From Mycobacterium gordonae (GTDB lineage Bacteria; Actinomycetota; Actinomycetes; Mycobacteriales; Mycobacteriaceae), in contig NZ_LKTM01000057.1 of assembly GCF_001417955.2 (NCBI RefSeq), positions 29,217-93,216 of the forward strand: DNA of 64,000 nucleotides, in the 5' to 3' direction. The notes under the pieces are model-generated. The model searched no databases, was not told the origin of the DNA, and saw only the letters and a list, made by a program, of their open reading frames with translations. The translations under genes were made by a program, and so were the position numbers. This document shows positions 47,053-57,145 of the stretch, in pieces; positions within the stretch are counted from its first letter, which is position 1, and the number at the start of each line of letters is the position of its first letter.

Positions 47053-48609
47053 ATGTTGCGCCTGAGACTGGTGAGCTCGGCGCTGTTGTCGTCCGGACTG
47101 GTGCTTCTGCAGTCGGCGGCACTCCCGCTCGCCGCCGCGACCCCCGAACCCGACACCGGCACCGGGGGGACCCAGGTCCCCGCGGCGTCCGTCGCGACGC
47201 CCCAGAGCTGGGTTCCCTGCAACGGCTTCATCAGCGACACTTCCGACATTCCCACCGCCCGCTGCACCACCGTGTCGGTTCCCGTCGACTACGACAAACC
47301 CACTGGGGCACAGGCGAAGTTGGCGGTGATCCGCGTTCCGGCGACCGGTCAGCGGATCGGCTCGCTGCTGGTCAATCCGGGCGGACCCGGGGCATCGGCC
47401 GTCGACATGGTGGCCGGCATGGCCCCCGACCTCAAGAACTCCGAGATCAGCCAGCACTTCGATCTGGTGGGATTCGACCCCAGGGGAGTGGGGCATTCGA
47501 CACCGGCGCTGCGCTGCCGCTCGGACGCGGAGTTCGACGCCTACCGGCGCGACCCGATGGTCGATTACAGCCCGACCGGGGTCGCCCACATCGAGCAGGT
47601 ATACCGCGAGTTGGCCCAGCACTGCGCCGAGCGGATGGGTCTGCCGTTCCTGGCCAACACCGGCACCGCGTCGGCCGCACGCGACATGGACATGATCCGG
47701 CAGGCCCTGGGCGATGAGCAGATCAACTACCTCGGCTACAGCTACGGCACCGAGCTGGGAACCGCCTACATCGAGCGGTTCGCGCCCCACGTGCGGGCCA
47801 TGGTGCTCGACGGCGCCATCGACCCGACGATCGGCCCGATCGACGAGACGGTCAACCAGATGGCCGGATTCCAAACGGCTTTCAACGACTACGCGGCCGA
47901 CTGCGCCAGATCGACGGCCTGCCCGCTGGGCACCGACCCGGCCCAGTGGATCACCCGCTACCACACCCTGATCGACCCGCTGGTGACCCGCCCCGGCAAG
48001 ACGTCGGACCCGCGCGGCCTGAGCTACGCCGACGCGACCACCGGCACCATCAACGCGCTCTACACCCCGCAGCACTGGAAATACCTGACCAGCGGACTAC
48101 TGGGCCTGCAACGCGGAACCGACGCGGGCGACCTGCTGCTGCTGGCCGACGATTACAACGGGCGTGACAAGCAGGGTCACTACGACAACGGTCAGGATGC
48201 GTTCAACGCGATTCGATGTGTCGACGCGCCCACGCCGACAGATCCGGCTTCCTGGGTTTCCGCCGATCAACGGATCCGGCAGGTGGCTCCCTTTCTGAGC
48301 TACGGACAGTTCACCGGCGCCGCTCCGCGCGACATCTGCGCGCTGTGGCCGGTGCCGCCGACCTCGACACCACATGCCGCCGCACCCGCTCCTGCGGGCA
48401 AGGTCGTCGTGGTCTCCACCACCCACGATCCGGCCACTCCGTATCAGGCCGGGGTGGACCTGGCCCGCCAACTGGGCGGTTCGCTGATGTCCTTCGACGG
48501 GACGCAACACACCGTCGTGTTCGACGGCAATCAGTGTGTGGACACCGCGATCGTGCGCTATTTCGTGGATCTCACCCTGCCGCCGCCGAACCTGCGGTGT
48601 CAGGCCTGA
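47053..48609 (+). CDS. Secreted serine hydrolase, Hip1 paralogue (Rv2223c-like)
   Basis: A 518-residue paralogue of the preceding gene with the same fold: LLVNPGGPGASAVDMVAGM, nucleophile Ser230 in LGYSYGTELG, and STTHDPATPYQAGVDLARQL and DGTQHTVVFDG near the end. The start is a plain Sec signal (MLRLRLVSSALLSSGLVLLQ, cut near AAA) with no lipobox Cys, so it is probably released rather than anchored. Tandem duplication with divergence is clear from shared blocks (DPRGLSYADA/DPRGLSYSDA). Confidence 0.88.
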   Translation: MLRLRLVSSALLSSGLVLLQSAALPLAAATPEPDTGTGGTQVPAASVATPQSWVPCNGFISDTSDIPTARCTTVSVPVDYDKPTGAQAKLAVIRVPATGQRIGSLLVNPGGPGASAVDMVAGMAPDLKNSEISQHFDLVGFDPRGVGHSTPALRCRSDAEFDAYRRDPMVDYSPTGVAHIEQVYRELAQHCAERMGLPFLANTGTASAARDMDMIRQALGDEQINYLGYSYGTELGTAYIERFAPHVRAMVLDGAIDPTIGPIDETVNQMAGFQTAFNDYAADCARSTACPLGTDPAQWITRYHTLIDPLVTRPGKTSDPRGLSYADATTGTINALYTPQHWKYLTSGLLGLQRGTDAGDLLLLADDYNGRDKQGHYDNGQDAFNAIRCVDAPTPTDPASWVSADQRIRQVAPFLSYGQFTGAAPRDICALWPVPPTSTPHAAAPAPAGKVVVVSTTHDPATPYQAGVDLARQLGGSLMSFDGTQHTVVFDGNQCVDTAIVRYFVDLTLPPPNLRCQA

Positions 48610-48676
48610 CTATCCGCAACGTGTCTGGCGTGGCATCCGTAACATCGATTTAACAGAGCCTGCCTAGTGTGCGGGT

Positions 48677-50017
48677 ATGGATCGGCAGAAGGAATTCGTC
48701 CTCCGCACGCTGGAAGAGCGCGACATCCGTTTCGTCCGGCTGTGGTTCACGGATGTGCTCGGGTTCCTCAAGTCCGTCGCGATAGCGCCGGCCGAACTCG
48801 AGGGCGCATTCGAAGAGGGCATCGGCTTCGACGGGTCGTCGATCGAGGGGTTTGCCCGGGTTTCGGAGTCCGACACCGTCGCCCATCCTGACCCGTCGAC
48901 CTTCCAGGTACTGCCCTGGGCCACCAGGGCCGGCCACCACCACTCCGCGCGGATGTTCTGCGACATCACCATGCCCGACGGCTCACCGTCGTGGGCGGAC
49001 CCGCGGCACGTGCTTAGGCGTCAGCTGCAGAAGGCCAACGACCTCGGCTTCTCCTGCTACGTCCACCCCGAAATCGAGTTCTTCCTGCTCAAGCCCGGCG
49101 CCGAGGACGGCGGCGAGCCCGTTCCGATCGACAACGCCGGTTACTTCGACCAGGCGGTGCACGAGTCCGCCTCCAAGTTCCGTCGCCACGCGATCGAGGC
49201 GCTGGAGTTCATGGGCATCTCGGTGGAGTTCAGTCACCACGAGGGCGCGCCCGGTCAGCAGGAGATCGACCTGCGGTTCGCCGACGCGCTGTCCATGGCA
49301 GACAACGTGATGACCTTCCGGTACATCATGAAAGAGGTTGCGCTGGACGAAGGTGTGCGGGCGACGTTCATGCCCAAGCCGTTCGGCCAGCACCCGGGCT
49401 CGGCCATGCACACTCACATGAGCCTGTTCGAAGGCGACGTCAACGCCTTCCACAGTGACGACGACCCGTTGCAGTTGTCGGACGTCGGCAAGTCTTTCAT
49501 CGCCGGGATTCTCGAGCACGCGTCGGAGATCAGCGCCGTCACCAACCAGTGGGTCAACTCCTACAAGCGGCTCGTGCACGGCGGCGAGGCGCCCACCGCC
49601 GCGTCCTGGGGGGCGGCCAACCGCTCGGCCCTGGTCCGGGTGCCGATGTACACACCGCACAAGACGTCGTCCCGGCGCATCGAGGTGCGCAGCCCGGACT
49701 CGGCGTGCAACCCCTACCTGACGTTCGCGGTGCTGCTGGCCGCCGGACTGCGCGGGGTGGAGAAGGGTTACGTGCTGGGGCCGCAGGCCGAAGACAACGT
49801 CTGGGACCTCACCCCCGAGGAACGCCGCACGATGGGCTATCGCGAGTTGCCGTCGAGTCTGGACAACGCGCTGCGCGCCATGGAGTCTTCGGAACTGGTC
49901 GCGGAGGCGTTGGGGGAGCACGTCTTTGACTTCTTCCTGCGCAACAAGCGCACCGAGTGGGAGAACTACCGCAGCCACGTGACGCCGTTCGAGCTGCGTT
50001 CCTACCTGTCGCTGTAA
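48677..50017 (+). CDS. glnA2: Type I glutamine synthetase GlnA2
   Basis: A 446-residue glutamine synthetase-fold enzyme (Rv2222c). Motifs are DGSSIEGFARVSESD, FFLLKPGAE (metal Glu), SHHEGAPGQQEIDLRFADAL, and TFMPKPFGQHPGSAMHTHMSL. The region before the C-terminus lacks the [13 protein letters not shown] adenylylation Tyr of GlnA1 (here it reads NVWDLTPEERRTMG), so GlnE control does not apply directly. ATG 48677 lies six bases after TAGTGT, a leaderless arrangement. It is upstream of glnE on the same strand. Confidence 0.93.
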   Translation: MDRQKEFVLRTLEERDIRFVRLWFTDVLGFLKSVAIAPAELEGAFEEGIGFDGSSIEGFARVSESDTVAHPDPSTFQVLPWATRAGHHHSARMFCDITMPDGSPSWADPRHVLRRQLQKANDLGFSCYVHPEIEFFLLKPGAEDGGEPVPIDNAGYFDQAVHESASKFRRHAIEALEFMGISVEFSHHEGAPGQQEIDLRFADALSMADNVMTFRYIMKEVALDEGVRATFMPKPFGQHPGSAMHTHMSLFEGDVNAFHSDDDPLQLSDVGKSFIAGILEHASEISAVTNQWVNSYKRLVHGGEAPTAASWGAANRSALVRVPMYTPHKTSSRRIEVRSPDSACNPYLTFAVLLAAGLRGVEKGYVLGPQAEDNVWDLTPEERRTMGYRELPSSLDNALRAMESSELVAEALGEHVFDFFLRNKRTEWENYRSHVTPFELRSYLSL

Positions 50018-50062
50018 CCCGGGCGGCCAGCGCGCCGGAGCGCTTGCGCTACCGTCAGTAGC

Positions 50063-53044
50063 GTGACCAAGCCGGCGACGCAGCGACCCAAGTTGCCCAG
50101 CGTCGGGCGGCTCGGCTTGATGGATCCCCCCGCCGGCGACCGGCTCGCACAGCTGGGTTGGGATCAGCACGACGACCAGGCGCACGTCGACCTGCTCTGG
50201 TCCCTGTCGCGCGCCCCGGATGCCGATGCCGCACTACGCGCGCTGGTCCGGCTGTCCGAGAGCCTCGACGCCGGCTGGCGTGAGTTGAACGCGGCACTGC
50301 TCACCGAACGCAGCCTGCGCGGGCGGCTGTTCGCTGTGCTCGGGTCATCCCTGGCCCTGGGGGACCACCTGATCGCCAACCCACAGTCGTGGAAGTTGCT
50401 GCGGGGCAAGGTCAAACTGCCTAACCGCGAGCAGTTGCAGCAGACCTTCATGCGCTGCGTGGAGGAATGCTCGGGCGCCGCAGGCACCATCGTGCACCGG
50501 CTGAAGGCGGTCTACCGCGACCAGCTGCTGGTGCTGGCCGCACTCGATCTGGCTCCGACGGTCGAGGACGAGCCGGTGCTGCCGTTCGCCACGGTCGGCG
50601 CCCAGCTGGCGGACACCGCGGACGCCGCGCTGGCGGCCGCGTTGCGGGTGGCCGAGGAGTCGGTGTGCGGCGACCGCACCCCGCCGCGACTGGCCGTCAT
50701 CGCGATGGGCAAATGCGGTGCGCGCGAACTGAACTACGTCAGCGACGTCGACGTGATCTTCGTCGGGGAGCGCGCCGACGCCATCACCACCAGGGTGGCC
50801 AGCGAGATGATGCGGTTGGCATCGTCGGCGTTCTTCGAGGTGGACGCCGCGCTGCGCCCCGAAGGACGCCATGGGGAGCTGGTGCGGACGGTCGAATCGC
50901 ACGTTGCCTACTACCAGCGTTGGGCAAAGACGTGGGAGTTCCAGGCGCTGATGAAGGCGCGCGCCGCGGTGGGTGACGCCGAACTGGGCCGGCGTTACCT
51001 CGAGGCGCTGACGCCGATGGTGTGGACGGCTTGCGAGCGTGAGGATTTCGTCACCGAGGTGCAGGCCATGCGGCGCCGGGTGGAGCAACTGGTTCCCGCC
51101 GACATCCGCGGCCGCGAACTCAAACTCGGCAGCGGCGGCCTGCGCGACGTGGAGTTCGCCGCGCAGTTGCTGCAGCTGGTGCACGGACGCGGTGACGAGT
51201 CGCTGCATGTCGCGTCGACGGTCGATGCACTGGCCGCGTTAGGCGAGGGCGGTTACATCGGGCGCGAGGATGCGGCGAACATGATCGCCTCCTACGAATT
51301 CCTGCGTCTGCTCGAGCATCGGCTGCAGCTGCAGCGCCTCAAGCGCACCCACCTGCTGCCCGAGCCGGACGACGATGAGGCGGTGCGCTGGCTGGCCCGA
51401 GCCGCCCACATCCGGCCCGACGGCCGCCACGACGCGGCCGGGGTGCTGCGCGAGGAGCTCAAACACCAGAACGTCCGGGTTTCCCGGTTGCACGCCAAGC
51501 TGTTCTACCAGCCGCTGCTGGAGTCCGTCGGCCCCGCCGGGCTGGAGATCGTCGGCGGTCGCATGACCTCGGAGGCGGCCGAGCGTCAGCTGGCCGCGCT
51601 CGGTTACGAGGGCCCGCAGACGGCGCTGAAGCACATGTCCGCGCTGGTCAATCAGAGTGGCCGGCGTGGCCGGGTGCAGTCGGTGCTGCTGCCGCGACTG
51701 CTGGACTGGCTGTCCTATGCACCGGATCCCGACACCGGTCTGCTGGCCTACCGGCGCCTCAGTGAGGCGCTGTCCTCCCAGAGCTGGTACCTGGCGACGC
51801 TGCGCGACAAGCCGACGGTAGGCAAGCGCCTCATGCATGTGCTGGGCACCTCGGCCTACGTGCCGGACCTGCTGATGCGGGCACCCGAGGTCATCCAGAA
51901 CTACGGCGACCGCCCGAGCGGGCCCATGCTGCTGGAGGCCGAACCCGCAGCGGTGGCGCGGGCACTGGTCGCATCGGCGGGCCGCCACGCCGATCCCGCC
52001 CGGGCCATCGCCGCCGCGCGCACCCTGCGCCGTCGCGAACTGGCCCGCGTCGGATCCGCCGACCTGCTGGGCATGCTCGAGGTCACCGACGTGTGCGCCG
52101 CGCTCACCTCGATCTGGGTGGCGGTGCTGCAGGCCGCCCTGGATGCGACGATCCGGGCCAATCTTCCCGGGGACGGGCGTGCCCCCGCGGTCATCGCCGT
52201 GATCGGGATGGGCCGCCTCGGTGGCGCCGAGCTGGGCTATGGCTCGGATGCCGACGTGATGTTCGTCTGCGAGACGGCCAACGGCGCCACCGACTCCCAG
52301 GCGGTGAAATGGGCGAACACCATCGCCGAACAGGTCCGAAAGCAGCTGGGGCAGCCCAGTGTCGATCCGCCGCTGGAGGTCGACGCCAATCTGCGTCCCG
52401 AGGGGCGCAACGGTCCGCTGGTCCGCACCCTGGCCTCCTACGAGGCGTACTACACGCAGTGGGCGCAGCCGTGGGAGATCCAGGCGCTGCTGCGCGCGCA
52501 CGCGGTGGCCGGCGACCCGGTGCTGGGTCAGCGCTTCCTGCTGACCATCGACAAAACGCGCTATCCGCCCGACGGCGTCTCGGCCGAAGCCGTGCAGGAG
52601 ATCCGCCGCATCAAGGCGCGCATCGAGTCCGAACGGCTGCCGCGGGGCGCCGACCCCAACACCCACACCAAGCTCGGCCGCGGGGGACTGGCCGATATCG
52701 AATGGACTGTGCAGTTGCTACAGCTACGGCACGCCCACGAGATCCAGGCCCTGCACAACACCTCGACACTCGAGTCGCTGGACGTCATCGCCGAAACGGG
52801 ACTGGCCGACCAGGAGGAGGTCGACCTGCTGCGCCAGGCATGGCTGACCGCGACCCGGGCCCGCAATGCGCTGGTGCTGGTCCGCGGTAAGCCCACCGAC
52901 CAGTTGCCCGGGCCGGGGCGCCAGCTCAACGCGGTCGCCGTCGCGGCGGGCTGGCACAACGACGACGGTGGGGAGTTCCTGGACAACTATCTACGGGTGA
53001 CAAGGCGGGCGAAAGCTGTGGTACGCAAGGTGTTCGGAAGTTGA
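50063..53044 (+). CDS. glnE: Glutamine synthetase adenylyltransferase GlnE
   Basis: Bifunctional enzyme that adds and removes AMP on the GlnA1 tyrosine. It has 993 residues with two nucleotidyltransferase domains: the N-terminal deadenylylase [19 protein letters not shown] (about residues 215-233) and the C-terminal adenylylase [20 protein letters not shown] (about residues 714-733), each with the G-x11-D-x-D core, and a helical regulatory region between. The GTG at 50063 follows TACCGT by seven bases (leaderless). The stop overlaps the next start (TTGA). The target, GlnA1, is about 9 kb away behind an inserted block. Confidence 0.95.
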   Translation: MTKPATQRPKLPSVGRLGLMDPPAGDRLAQLGWDQHDDQAHVDLLWSLSRAPDADAALRALVRLSESLDAGWRELNAALLTERSLRGRLFAVLGSSLALGDHLIANPQSWKLLRGKVKLPNREQLQQTFMRCVEECSGAAGTIVHRLKAVYRDQLLVLAALDLAPTVEDEPVLPFATVGAQLADTADAALAAALRVAEESVCGDRTPPRLAVIAMGKCGARELNYVSDVDVIFVGERADAITTRVASEMMRLASSAFFEVDAALRPEGRHGELVRTVESHVAYYQRWAKTWEFQALMKARAAVGDAELGRRYLEALTPMVWTACEREDFVTEVQAMRRRVEQLVPADIRGRELKLGSGGLRDVEFAAQLLQLVHGRGDESLHVASTVDALAALGEGGYIGREDAANMIASYEFLRLLEHRLQLQRLKRTHLLPEPDDDEAVRWLARAAHIRPDGRHDAAGVLREELKHQNVRVSRLHAKLFYQPLLESVGPAGLEIVGGRMTSEAAERQLAALGYEGPQTALKHMSALVNQSGRRGRVQSVLLPRLLDWLSYAPDPDTGLLAYRRLSEALSSQSWYLATLRDKPTVGKRLMHVLGTSAYVPDLLMRAPEVIQNYGDRPSGPMLLEAEPAAVARALVASAGRHADPARAIAAARTLRRRELARVGSADLLGMLEVTDVCAALTSIWVAVLQAALDATIRANLPGDGRAPAVIAVIGMGRLGGAELGYGSDADVMFVCETANGATDSQAVKWANTIAEQVRKQLGQPSVDPPLEVDANLRPEGRNGPLVRTLASYEAYYTQWAQPWEIQALLRAHAVAGDPVLGQRFLLTIDKTRYPPDGVSAEAVQEIRRIKARIESERLPRGADPNTHTKLGRGGLADIEWTVQLLQLRHAHEIQALHNTSTLESLDVIAETGLADQEEVDLLRQAWLTATRARNALVLVRGKPTDQLPGPGRQLNAVAVAAGWHNDDGGEFLDNYLRVTRRAKAVVRKVFGS

Positions 53045-53691
53045 CCCAGGATGCCGGTGCGCTGGGCGCCCTGTTCGCAGTGTTGAGCGCGCCCGAAGCT
53101 GACCGGGTGACCGCCCTGTACGCACCGCTCGCCGACGCCGTCCGCGAGCTGATCGACGCGACCGTCCGCACCGAGGTCGACGACGTTGTGGTCGCGCAGG
53201 CACGAGCCGCGATCCAGAGCGTCGCCGAGTCGCTGCGGCAACGCACCCGGCCCGTCGGGGTGAGCTATCGCGTCGACGGCCGTCCCCTGCCGCTGGGCAA
53301 CGCTGTTGTCGGCGCGTGCAATCCGATCGCCCCGCCCCTGGTCGTGCACCACGACGGCGGACGGTGCTGGGCCGACTTCGTGCTCGGCTCGGCGTACGAG
53401 GGTCCGCCGAAGCTGGTGCACGGCGGCGTCAGTGCGCTGGTGCTCGACCACATGCTCGGCGAGGCGGCCAGCGAGGGGCTCTCCAAGGCGCGCTTCACCG
53501 GGACGATCACGGTGAAGTACCTGCGCGGCACCCCGCTCGGACCGCTACGCTCCGAGGCCTGGATAGACCGCAGGGAGGGCGTCAAAGTGTTTGCGCGCGG
53601 CTTCATTTCGGATGCCGACGGGATCACGGTCGAATCCGAAGGGGTGTTCATCGAACCGGCCTGGGCGCGCGACGGCGGGAACGGACAGTGA
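53041..53691 (+). CDS. PaaI-type hotdog thioesterase
   Basis: A 216-residue acyl-CoA thioesterase family protein. The hotdog domain (about residues 90-205) contains the signature [20 protein letters not shown] (HGG motif). The N-terminal 80 residues are helical and not typical of the family, so the protein may be a fusion. TTG start at 53041 overlapping the glnE stop. The stop overlaps the LLM gene start (GTGA). The substrate is unknown. Confidence 0.8.
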   Translation: MTQDAGALGALFAVLSAPEADRVTALYAPLADAVRELIDATVRTEVDDVVVAQARAAIQSVAESLRQRTRPVGVSYRVDGRPLPLGNAVVGACNPIAPPLVVHHDGGRCWADFVLGSAYEGPPKLVHGGVSALVLDHMLGEAASEGLSKARFTGTITVKYLRGTPLGPLRSEAWIDRREGVKVFARGFISDADGITVESEGVFIEPAWARDGGNGQ

Positions 53692-54548
53692 AGTTCTACG
53701 TCAGCAGCGCCTTTCTGGACACCCCGGATATCATCGAGATCGCCAGGGCCGCAGACGAACTCGGCTACGACGGGCTCGGAATACCCGACCACGTCGTCAA
53801 CCTGGAGACGCTGCAGACGCCCTACCCGTACACCAAGGACGGGTCGCGCCGATGGCAGCCCTTCACGGACTGGCCGGATCCGTGGGTACTCGTCGGCGCC
53901 CTCGCCCAGGTCACCACGCGGCTGAAGTTCGTGACCACGGTTTACATCCCGGCGATGCGCAATCCGTATTCGGCGGCGAAAGCGATTGGCACCGCGGCGC
54001 TCCTGGCCTCGGGCCGGATCGAACTCGGCATCGGCGTGGGCTGGTGCCGCGAGGAGTTCGAGTTGATGGGGGAGCAGTTCGCGGCCCGCGGCAAGCGCAC
54101 CGAGGAAATGATCGGCCTGATGCGGGAGCTGTGGTCGCCTGGCTGGACGGAATTCGACGGCACCTTCTACCACGCGCCGCGCCTGGAGATGCAGCCGACG
54201 CCGCCACCGATCCCGGTGTACGTCGGCGGGCTCAGTGACATCGCGTTGCGTCGCGCGGCCCGCTACGACGGGTGGATCGGGGACCTGATCAATACCGAAC
54301 GCGCGATCGAGGCGGTGGACAAGCTGCGGAAGCTGCGTGCCGAAAACGGGTTGTCCATGGACGGTTTCACCATCCTGACGCCGCTGACCGACGCGTTCAC
54401 CGTCGAGCACTACCGGCGCGCCGAGGAGGCGGGCATCACCGGCATCATCACCATGCCGTGGATGTTCTACGCCGGCCCGGATGCGACCCTGGCCGAGAAG
54501 ATCGACGGGCTGCGGCGTTTCCGCAAGGACCTCGCGCTCGACGCCTGA
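53688..54548 (+). CDS. LLM-class F420-dependent oxidoreductase
   Basis: A 286-residue luciferase-like flavin/F420 enzyme of the TIGR03619-type group. It starts [20 protein letters not shown] and contains the typical GRIELGIGVGWCREEFELMG (about residues 108-127) and YVGGLSDIALRRAARYDGWIG. Mycobacteria have many of these; most use F420H2. The GTG at 53688 overlaps the thioesterase stop, so the pair is translationally coupled with glnE upstream. The function is unknown. Confidence 0.85.
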   Translation: MKFYVSSAFLDTPDIIEIARAADELGYDGLGIPDHVVNLETLQTPYPYTKDGSRRWQPFTDWPDPWVLVGALAQVTTRLKFVTTVYIPAMRNPYSAAKAIGTAALLASGRIELGIGVGWCREEFELMGEQFAARGKRTEEMIGLMRELWSPGWTEFDGTFYHAPRLEMQPTPPPIPVYVGGLSDIALRRAARYDGWIGDLINTERAIEAVDKLRKLRAENGLSMDGFTILTPLTDAFTVEHYRRAEEAGITGIITMPWMFYAGPDATLAEKIDGLRRFRKDLALDA

Positions 54549-54570
54549 CGCTGCACGCGATAATTCCAGC

Positions 54571-54792
54571 ATGGCTTTCACGGTCGTTTTCGCCAACGGA
54601 GAGGCCCGTGACTACGGCGCGCTGGACGCGTTCGAGGTGACCGATGCCGGGGTCCTGATCATCTCGATGAAGCGTGAAGACATCAGCCGGCACTTCGTAG
54701 CGCCGGGCGCCTGGCTGGAGGTCGTCGAGGTGGTGGACGGGACGCCGGTGCGGATGTCACGCGGGATCATCGCGCACCGGCCCAAGTTCTGA
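54571..54792 (+). CDS. Small hypothetical protein
   Basis: A 73-residue protein (MAFTVVFANGEARDYGALDA at the start), probably a small beta-rich fold of unknown function. The upstream GATAAT (54559-54564) is exactly six bases before the ATG, an ideal leaderless promoter. It ends two bases before the convergent methyltransferase stop. Confidence 0.65.
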   Translation: MAFTVVFANGEARDYGALDAFEVTDAGVLIISMKREDISRHFVAPGAWLEVVEVVDGTPVRMSRGIIAHRPKF

Positions 54793-54794
54793 GG

Positions 54795-55691
54795 TCACTC
54801 CCGCCGAATCGCGGTCGCGACGGCCAGCCAGTCGTCGTTGGCGAGCTGGCTGGTGTTCGCCGGGTCGTAGCGTTCGAGCAGTGCGGCTACGCCCAGGTGT
54901 TCGCCGGGCTGGAAACCGTGAGCGGTGAGGACGGCGTCGAGCCCCTGCCCGGTGAAGTCGCTGCGATAGGGCTCCCCGCGCCGGGCTACCAGCCGGGCGA
55001 TCCGGTCGGCGCCCGGCCACGGTGTGCGGGCCGCGACGACACCGTCGCGGATGTAGTCGACCACCAGGCGGCTGCCCGGCGCGCAGAGCTGCGCGAGGTC
55101 GGCCAGCGTCGCGTCGATGGCGTCGCGGGTGAGGTACATGCTGACGCCGAGCCAGACGATCAGGCTGGGCCGGGCCGGGTCGAAACCCGCCCCGAGTAGC
55201 CGGTCCCGCAACCTGTCATGCTCGAAATCACAAGGCACCCAGACGGTTCGGTGACTCGTCGCAAGCCGATCGACCACCGGGCGTTTGCGCGCCTGGGTGG
55301 TGGGCGCATCCACCTCGAACACCGTCACCGCCGGATCGCCGATCCGCAGGCTGGAGGTGTCGAAGCCGGCGCCGAGCAGCACCAGTTGGTCGACGCCCGC
55401 GGCGATGGCCGCAGCGCAGGCGTCGTCTGCGTAGCGCACCCGCAGCGCGATGTGCGCGTGCAGCCCACCCCACACCCGGTCGAATACCCGCAGCGCGGCG
55501 TCGGCCGACCAGGGATGAGACAAGACAGCCCGCAGCGCCGGGTGCTCGACGAAGTGGCGGGACTGCGGGTCGTCGAGCAGTCGCCGATCTCGTGGGCGCA
55601 TCGATTCCGCGGCGCGTTGGGCGGCGTTGACCTGCGCCGTCAAGCTCGCGGTGCGGTCAAGACGCCGGTGTGTCGCGGTGGGGGCCGTCAT
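54795..55691 (-). CDS. SAM-dependent methyltransferase, LCMT/PpmA-like family
   Basis: A 298-residue class I methyltransferase of the mycobacterial O-methyltransferase family (PF04072 type). The SAM-binding region is QLVLLGAGFDTSSLRIGDPA followed by VFEVDAPTTQARKRPVV. The usual WLGVSMYLTRDAIDATLADL is also present. The substrate is unknown. ATG 55691 is chosen (MTAPTATHRRLD). It is divergent from pdxR-type gene 55739, 47 bases away, and so is a candidate target of that regulator. Confidence 0.83.
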   Translation of the reverse strand: MTAPTATHRRLDRTASLTAQVNAAQRAAESMRPRDRRLLDDPQSRHFVEHPALRAVLSHPWSADAALRVFDRVWGGLHAHIALRVRYADDACAAAIAAGVDQLVLLGAGFDTSSLRIGDPAVTVFEVDAPTTQARKRPVVDRLATSHRTVWVPCDFEHDRLRDRLLGAGFDPARPSLIVWLGVSMYLTRDAIDATLADLAQLCAPGSRLVVDYIRDGVVAARTPWPGADRIARLVARRGEPYRSDFTGQGLDAVLTAHGFQPGEHLGVAALLERYDPANTSQLANDDWLAVATAIRRE

Positions 55692-55712
55692 TTTTCCGAC
55701 CTTACGAAGAAA

Positions 55713-55737
55713 CCAGTTCAAAGATAAGGTCCAATTC
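55713..55737. promoter_or_regulatory. Direct repeat CCAGTTC/CCAATTC in the MocR/methyltransferase divergent gap
   Basis: CCAGTTC (55713-55719) and CCAATTC (55731-55737) are 18 bases apart, start to start, with TAAGGT between them as a possible -10 for the MocR gene. MocR/PdxR regulators often bind direct repeats in such divergent gaps; this is a candidate only. Confidence 0.4.
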
Positions 55738-55738
55738 G

Positions 55739-57145
55739 ATGCTTGTTTCGTGTACCAGTGAGGGTGCCGGTCTGGATCTGCACCTGGAGCTTCCGCCCGG
55801 TCGTGGACGCCGAGCGGCACTGGAAAGTGCTCTGCGGCAGGCGATCCGCGACGGGCGATTGGCGCCGGGGCAGTGGTTGCCGTCATCGCGGGCGCTCGCC
55901 GCCCAATTCCAGATGGCCCGCGGCACCGTCGTGGAGGTGTACTCCCAGTTGGCGGCCGAGGGATACCTGCGAACCCGGCCGGGCGCTGCGACCGAAGTGG
56001 CGCACGGGCCGCTGATGCCGCCCCGCGTCTCCGCCCAGGGCGCCACCGCACGCGTCGTCGCGGATTTCCGGCTGGGCCGTCCGGACCTGAGCATGTTCCC
56101 CCGCCAGGAATGGCTGCGCGCGCTGCGGCGGGCGCTGCAGGTCACCGCGCACGCCGAACTCGGACCCGGCGATCCACGCGGGTCGCCGCGCCTGCGCGCG
56201 GTGCTCGCCGACTATCTGGGCCGGGTGCGCGGCGTGCTCACCAACAGCGAGCACATCGTGATCTGCAGCGGATTCACCCAAGGTTTGCGGCTGGTCTGCG
56301 ACGCGCTGGCCGCCGGCTCGGCCGGTCCGACAGCCCTGGAGAATCCGTGCCTTCCCGACCACCGGGCGATCGTCGAAGCTGCCGGGCTCACGGTTCATTC
56401 GCTGGACGTCGATGCCGGCGGTGCCCGGCCGGACCGATGGCCGTCGACGTCGGTCGCGGCGGTTCTCACGCCGGCGCATCAAGCTCCGCTCGGCATGACG
56501 CTGGATGCCCACCGGCGCACCGAATTCACCCGGGTCGCGGCCGCGCGCGGCACATATCTGATCGAGGACGACTACGACGGGGAGTTCCGCTATGACCGCC
56601 ATCCCGTCGGGGCGTTGCAGGGCCTGGCGCCCGAGCGGGTCATCTACGCCGGAAGCGCCAGTAAGAGCCTGGCTCCTGGTCTGCGGCTCGGCTGGTTGGC
56701 CGTACCACCCGCCTTGGTCGACGAGGTGGTCGAGGCCAAGCGGCGGGCCGACCGCGGCACCGATGTGTTGGCGCAGTTGGCGCTGGCGGAACTGATCGAG
56801 TCAGGGGGACTGGACCGGCACGTCCGGCGGATGCGGCGCCGCTACCGCGGTCGTCGCGATGCGCTGGTGGAGACCCTGGATCGCTACGCACCCGAGGTCT
56901 CGGTGCAGGGCATTTCCGCCGGACTACACGCCGTGGTGTCGCTTCCTGACGAACGCACCGAGGCCGATGCCCTGAACCTCGCGCGCGACCGCAACCTCGC
57001 GCTGACCGGTCTGGCTCCGTTCTGGCACGGCACCGCTCGGCGCAGCGCAGGAATCGTCGTCGGCTACGGAACGCCGGCAGAACACGAATACGCCGGCGCA
57101 CTGGACCACCTCGGTCGGCTGATGCGCGCACTCACTTCTTCGTGA
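55739..57145 (+). CDS. PdxR/MocR-type regulator (GntR + aminotransferase fold)
   Basis: A 468-residue regulator. The N-terminal GntR winged helix covers about residues 10-80 (ALRQAIRDGRLAPGQWLPSS, RALAAQFQMARGTVVEVYSQL), and the remainder is a class I aminotransferase fold with the PLP Lys in IYAGSASKSLAPGLRLGWLA and the Asp in YLIEDDYDGEFRYDR. Such proteins sense PLP or amino-type ligands. There is no pdxST nearby; the divergent partner is a methyltransferase. The 3' end overlaps the DUF2231 gene by 14 bases. Confidence 0.87.
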   Translation: MLVSCTSEGAGLDLHLELPPGRGRRAALESALRQAIRDGRLAPGQWLPSSRALAAQFQMARGTVVEVYSQLAAEGYLRTRPGAATEVAHGPLMPPRVSAQGATARVVADFRLGRPDLSMFPRQEWLRALRRALQVTAHAELGPGDPRGSPRLRAVLADYLGRVRGVLTNSEHIVICSGFTQGLRLVCDALAAGSAGPTALENPCLPDHRAIVEAAGLTVHSLDVDAGGARPDRWPSTSVAAVLTPAHQAPLGMTLDAHRRTEFTRVAAARGTYLIEDDYDGEFRYDRHPVGALQGLAPERVIYAGSASKSLAPGLRLGWLAVPPALVDEVVEAKRRADRGTDVLAQLALAELIESGGLDRHVRRMRRRYRGRRDALVETLDRYAPEVSVQGISAGLHAVVSLPDERTEADALNLARDRNLALTGLAPFWHGTARRSAGIVVGYGTPAEHEYAGALDHLGRLMRALTSS

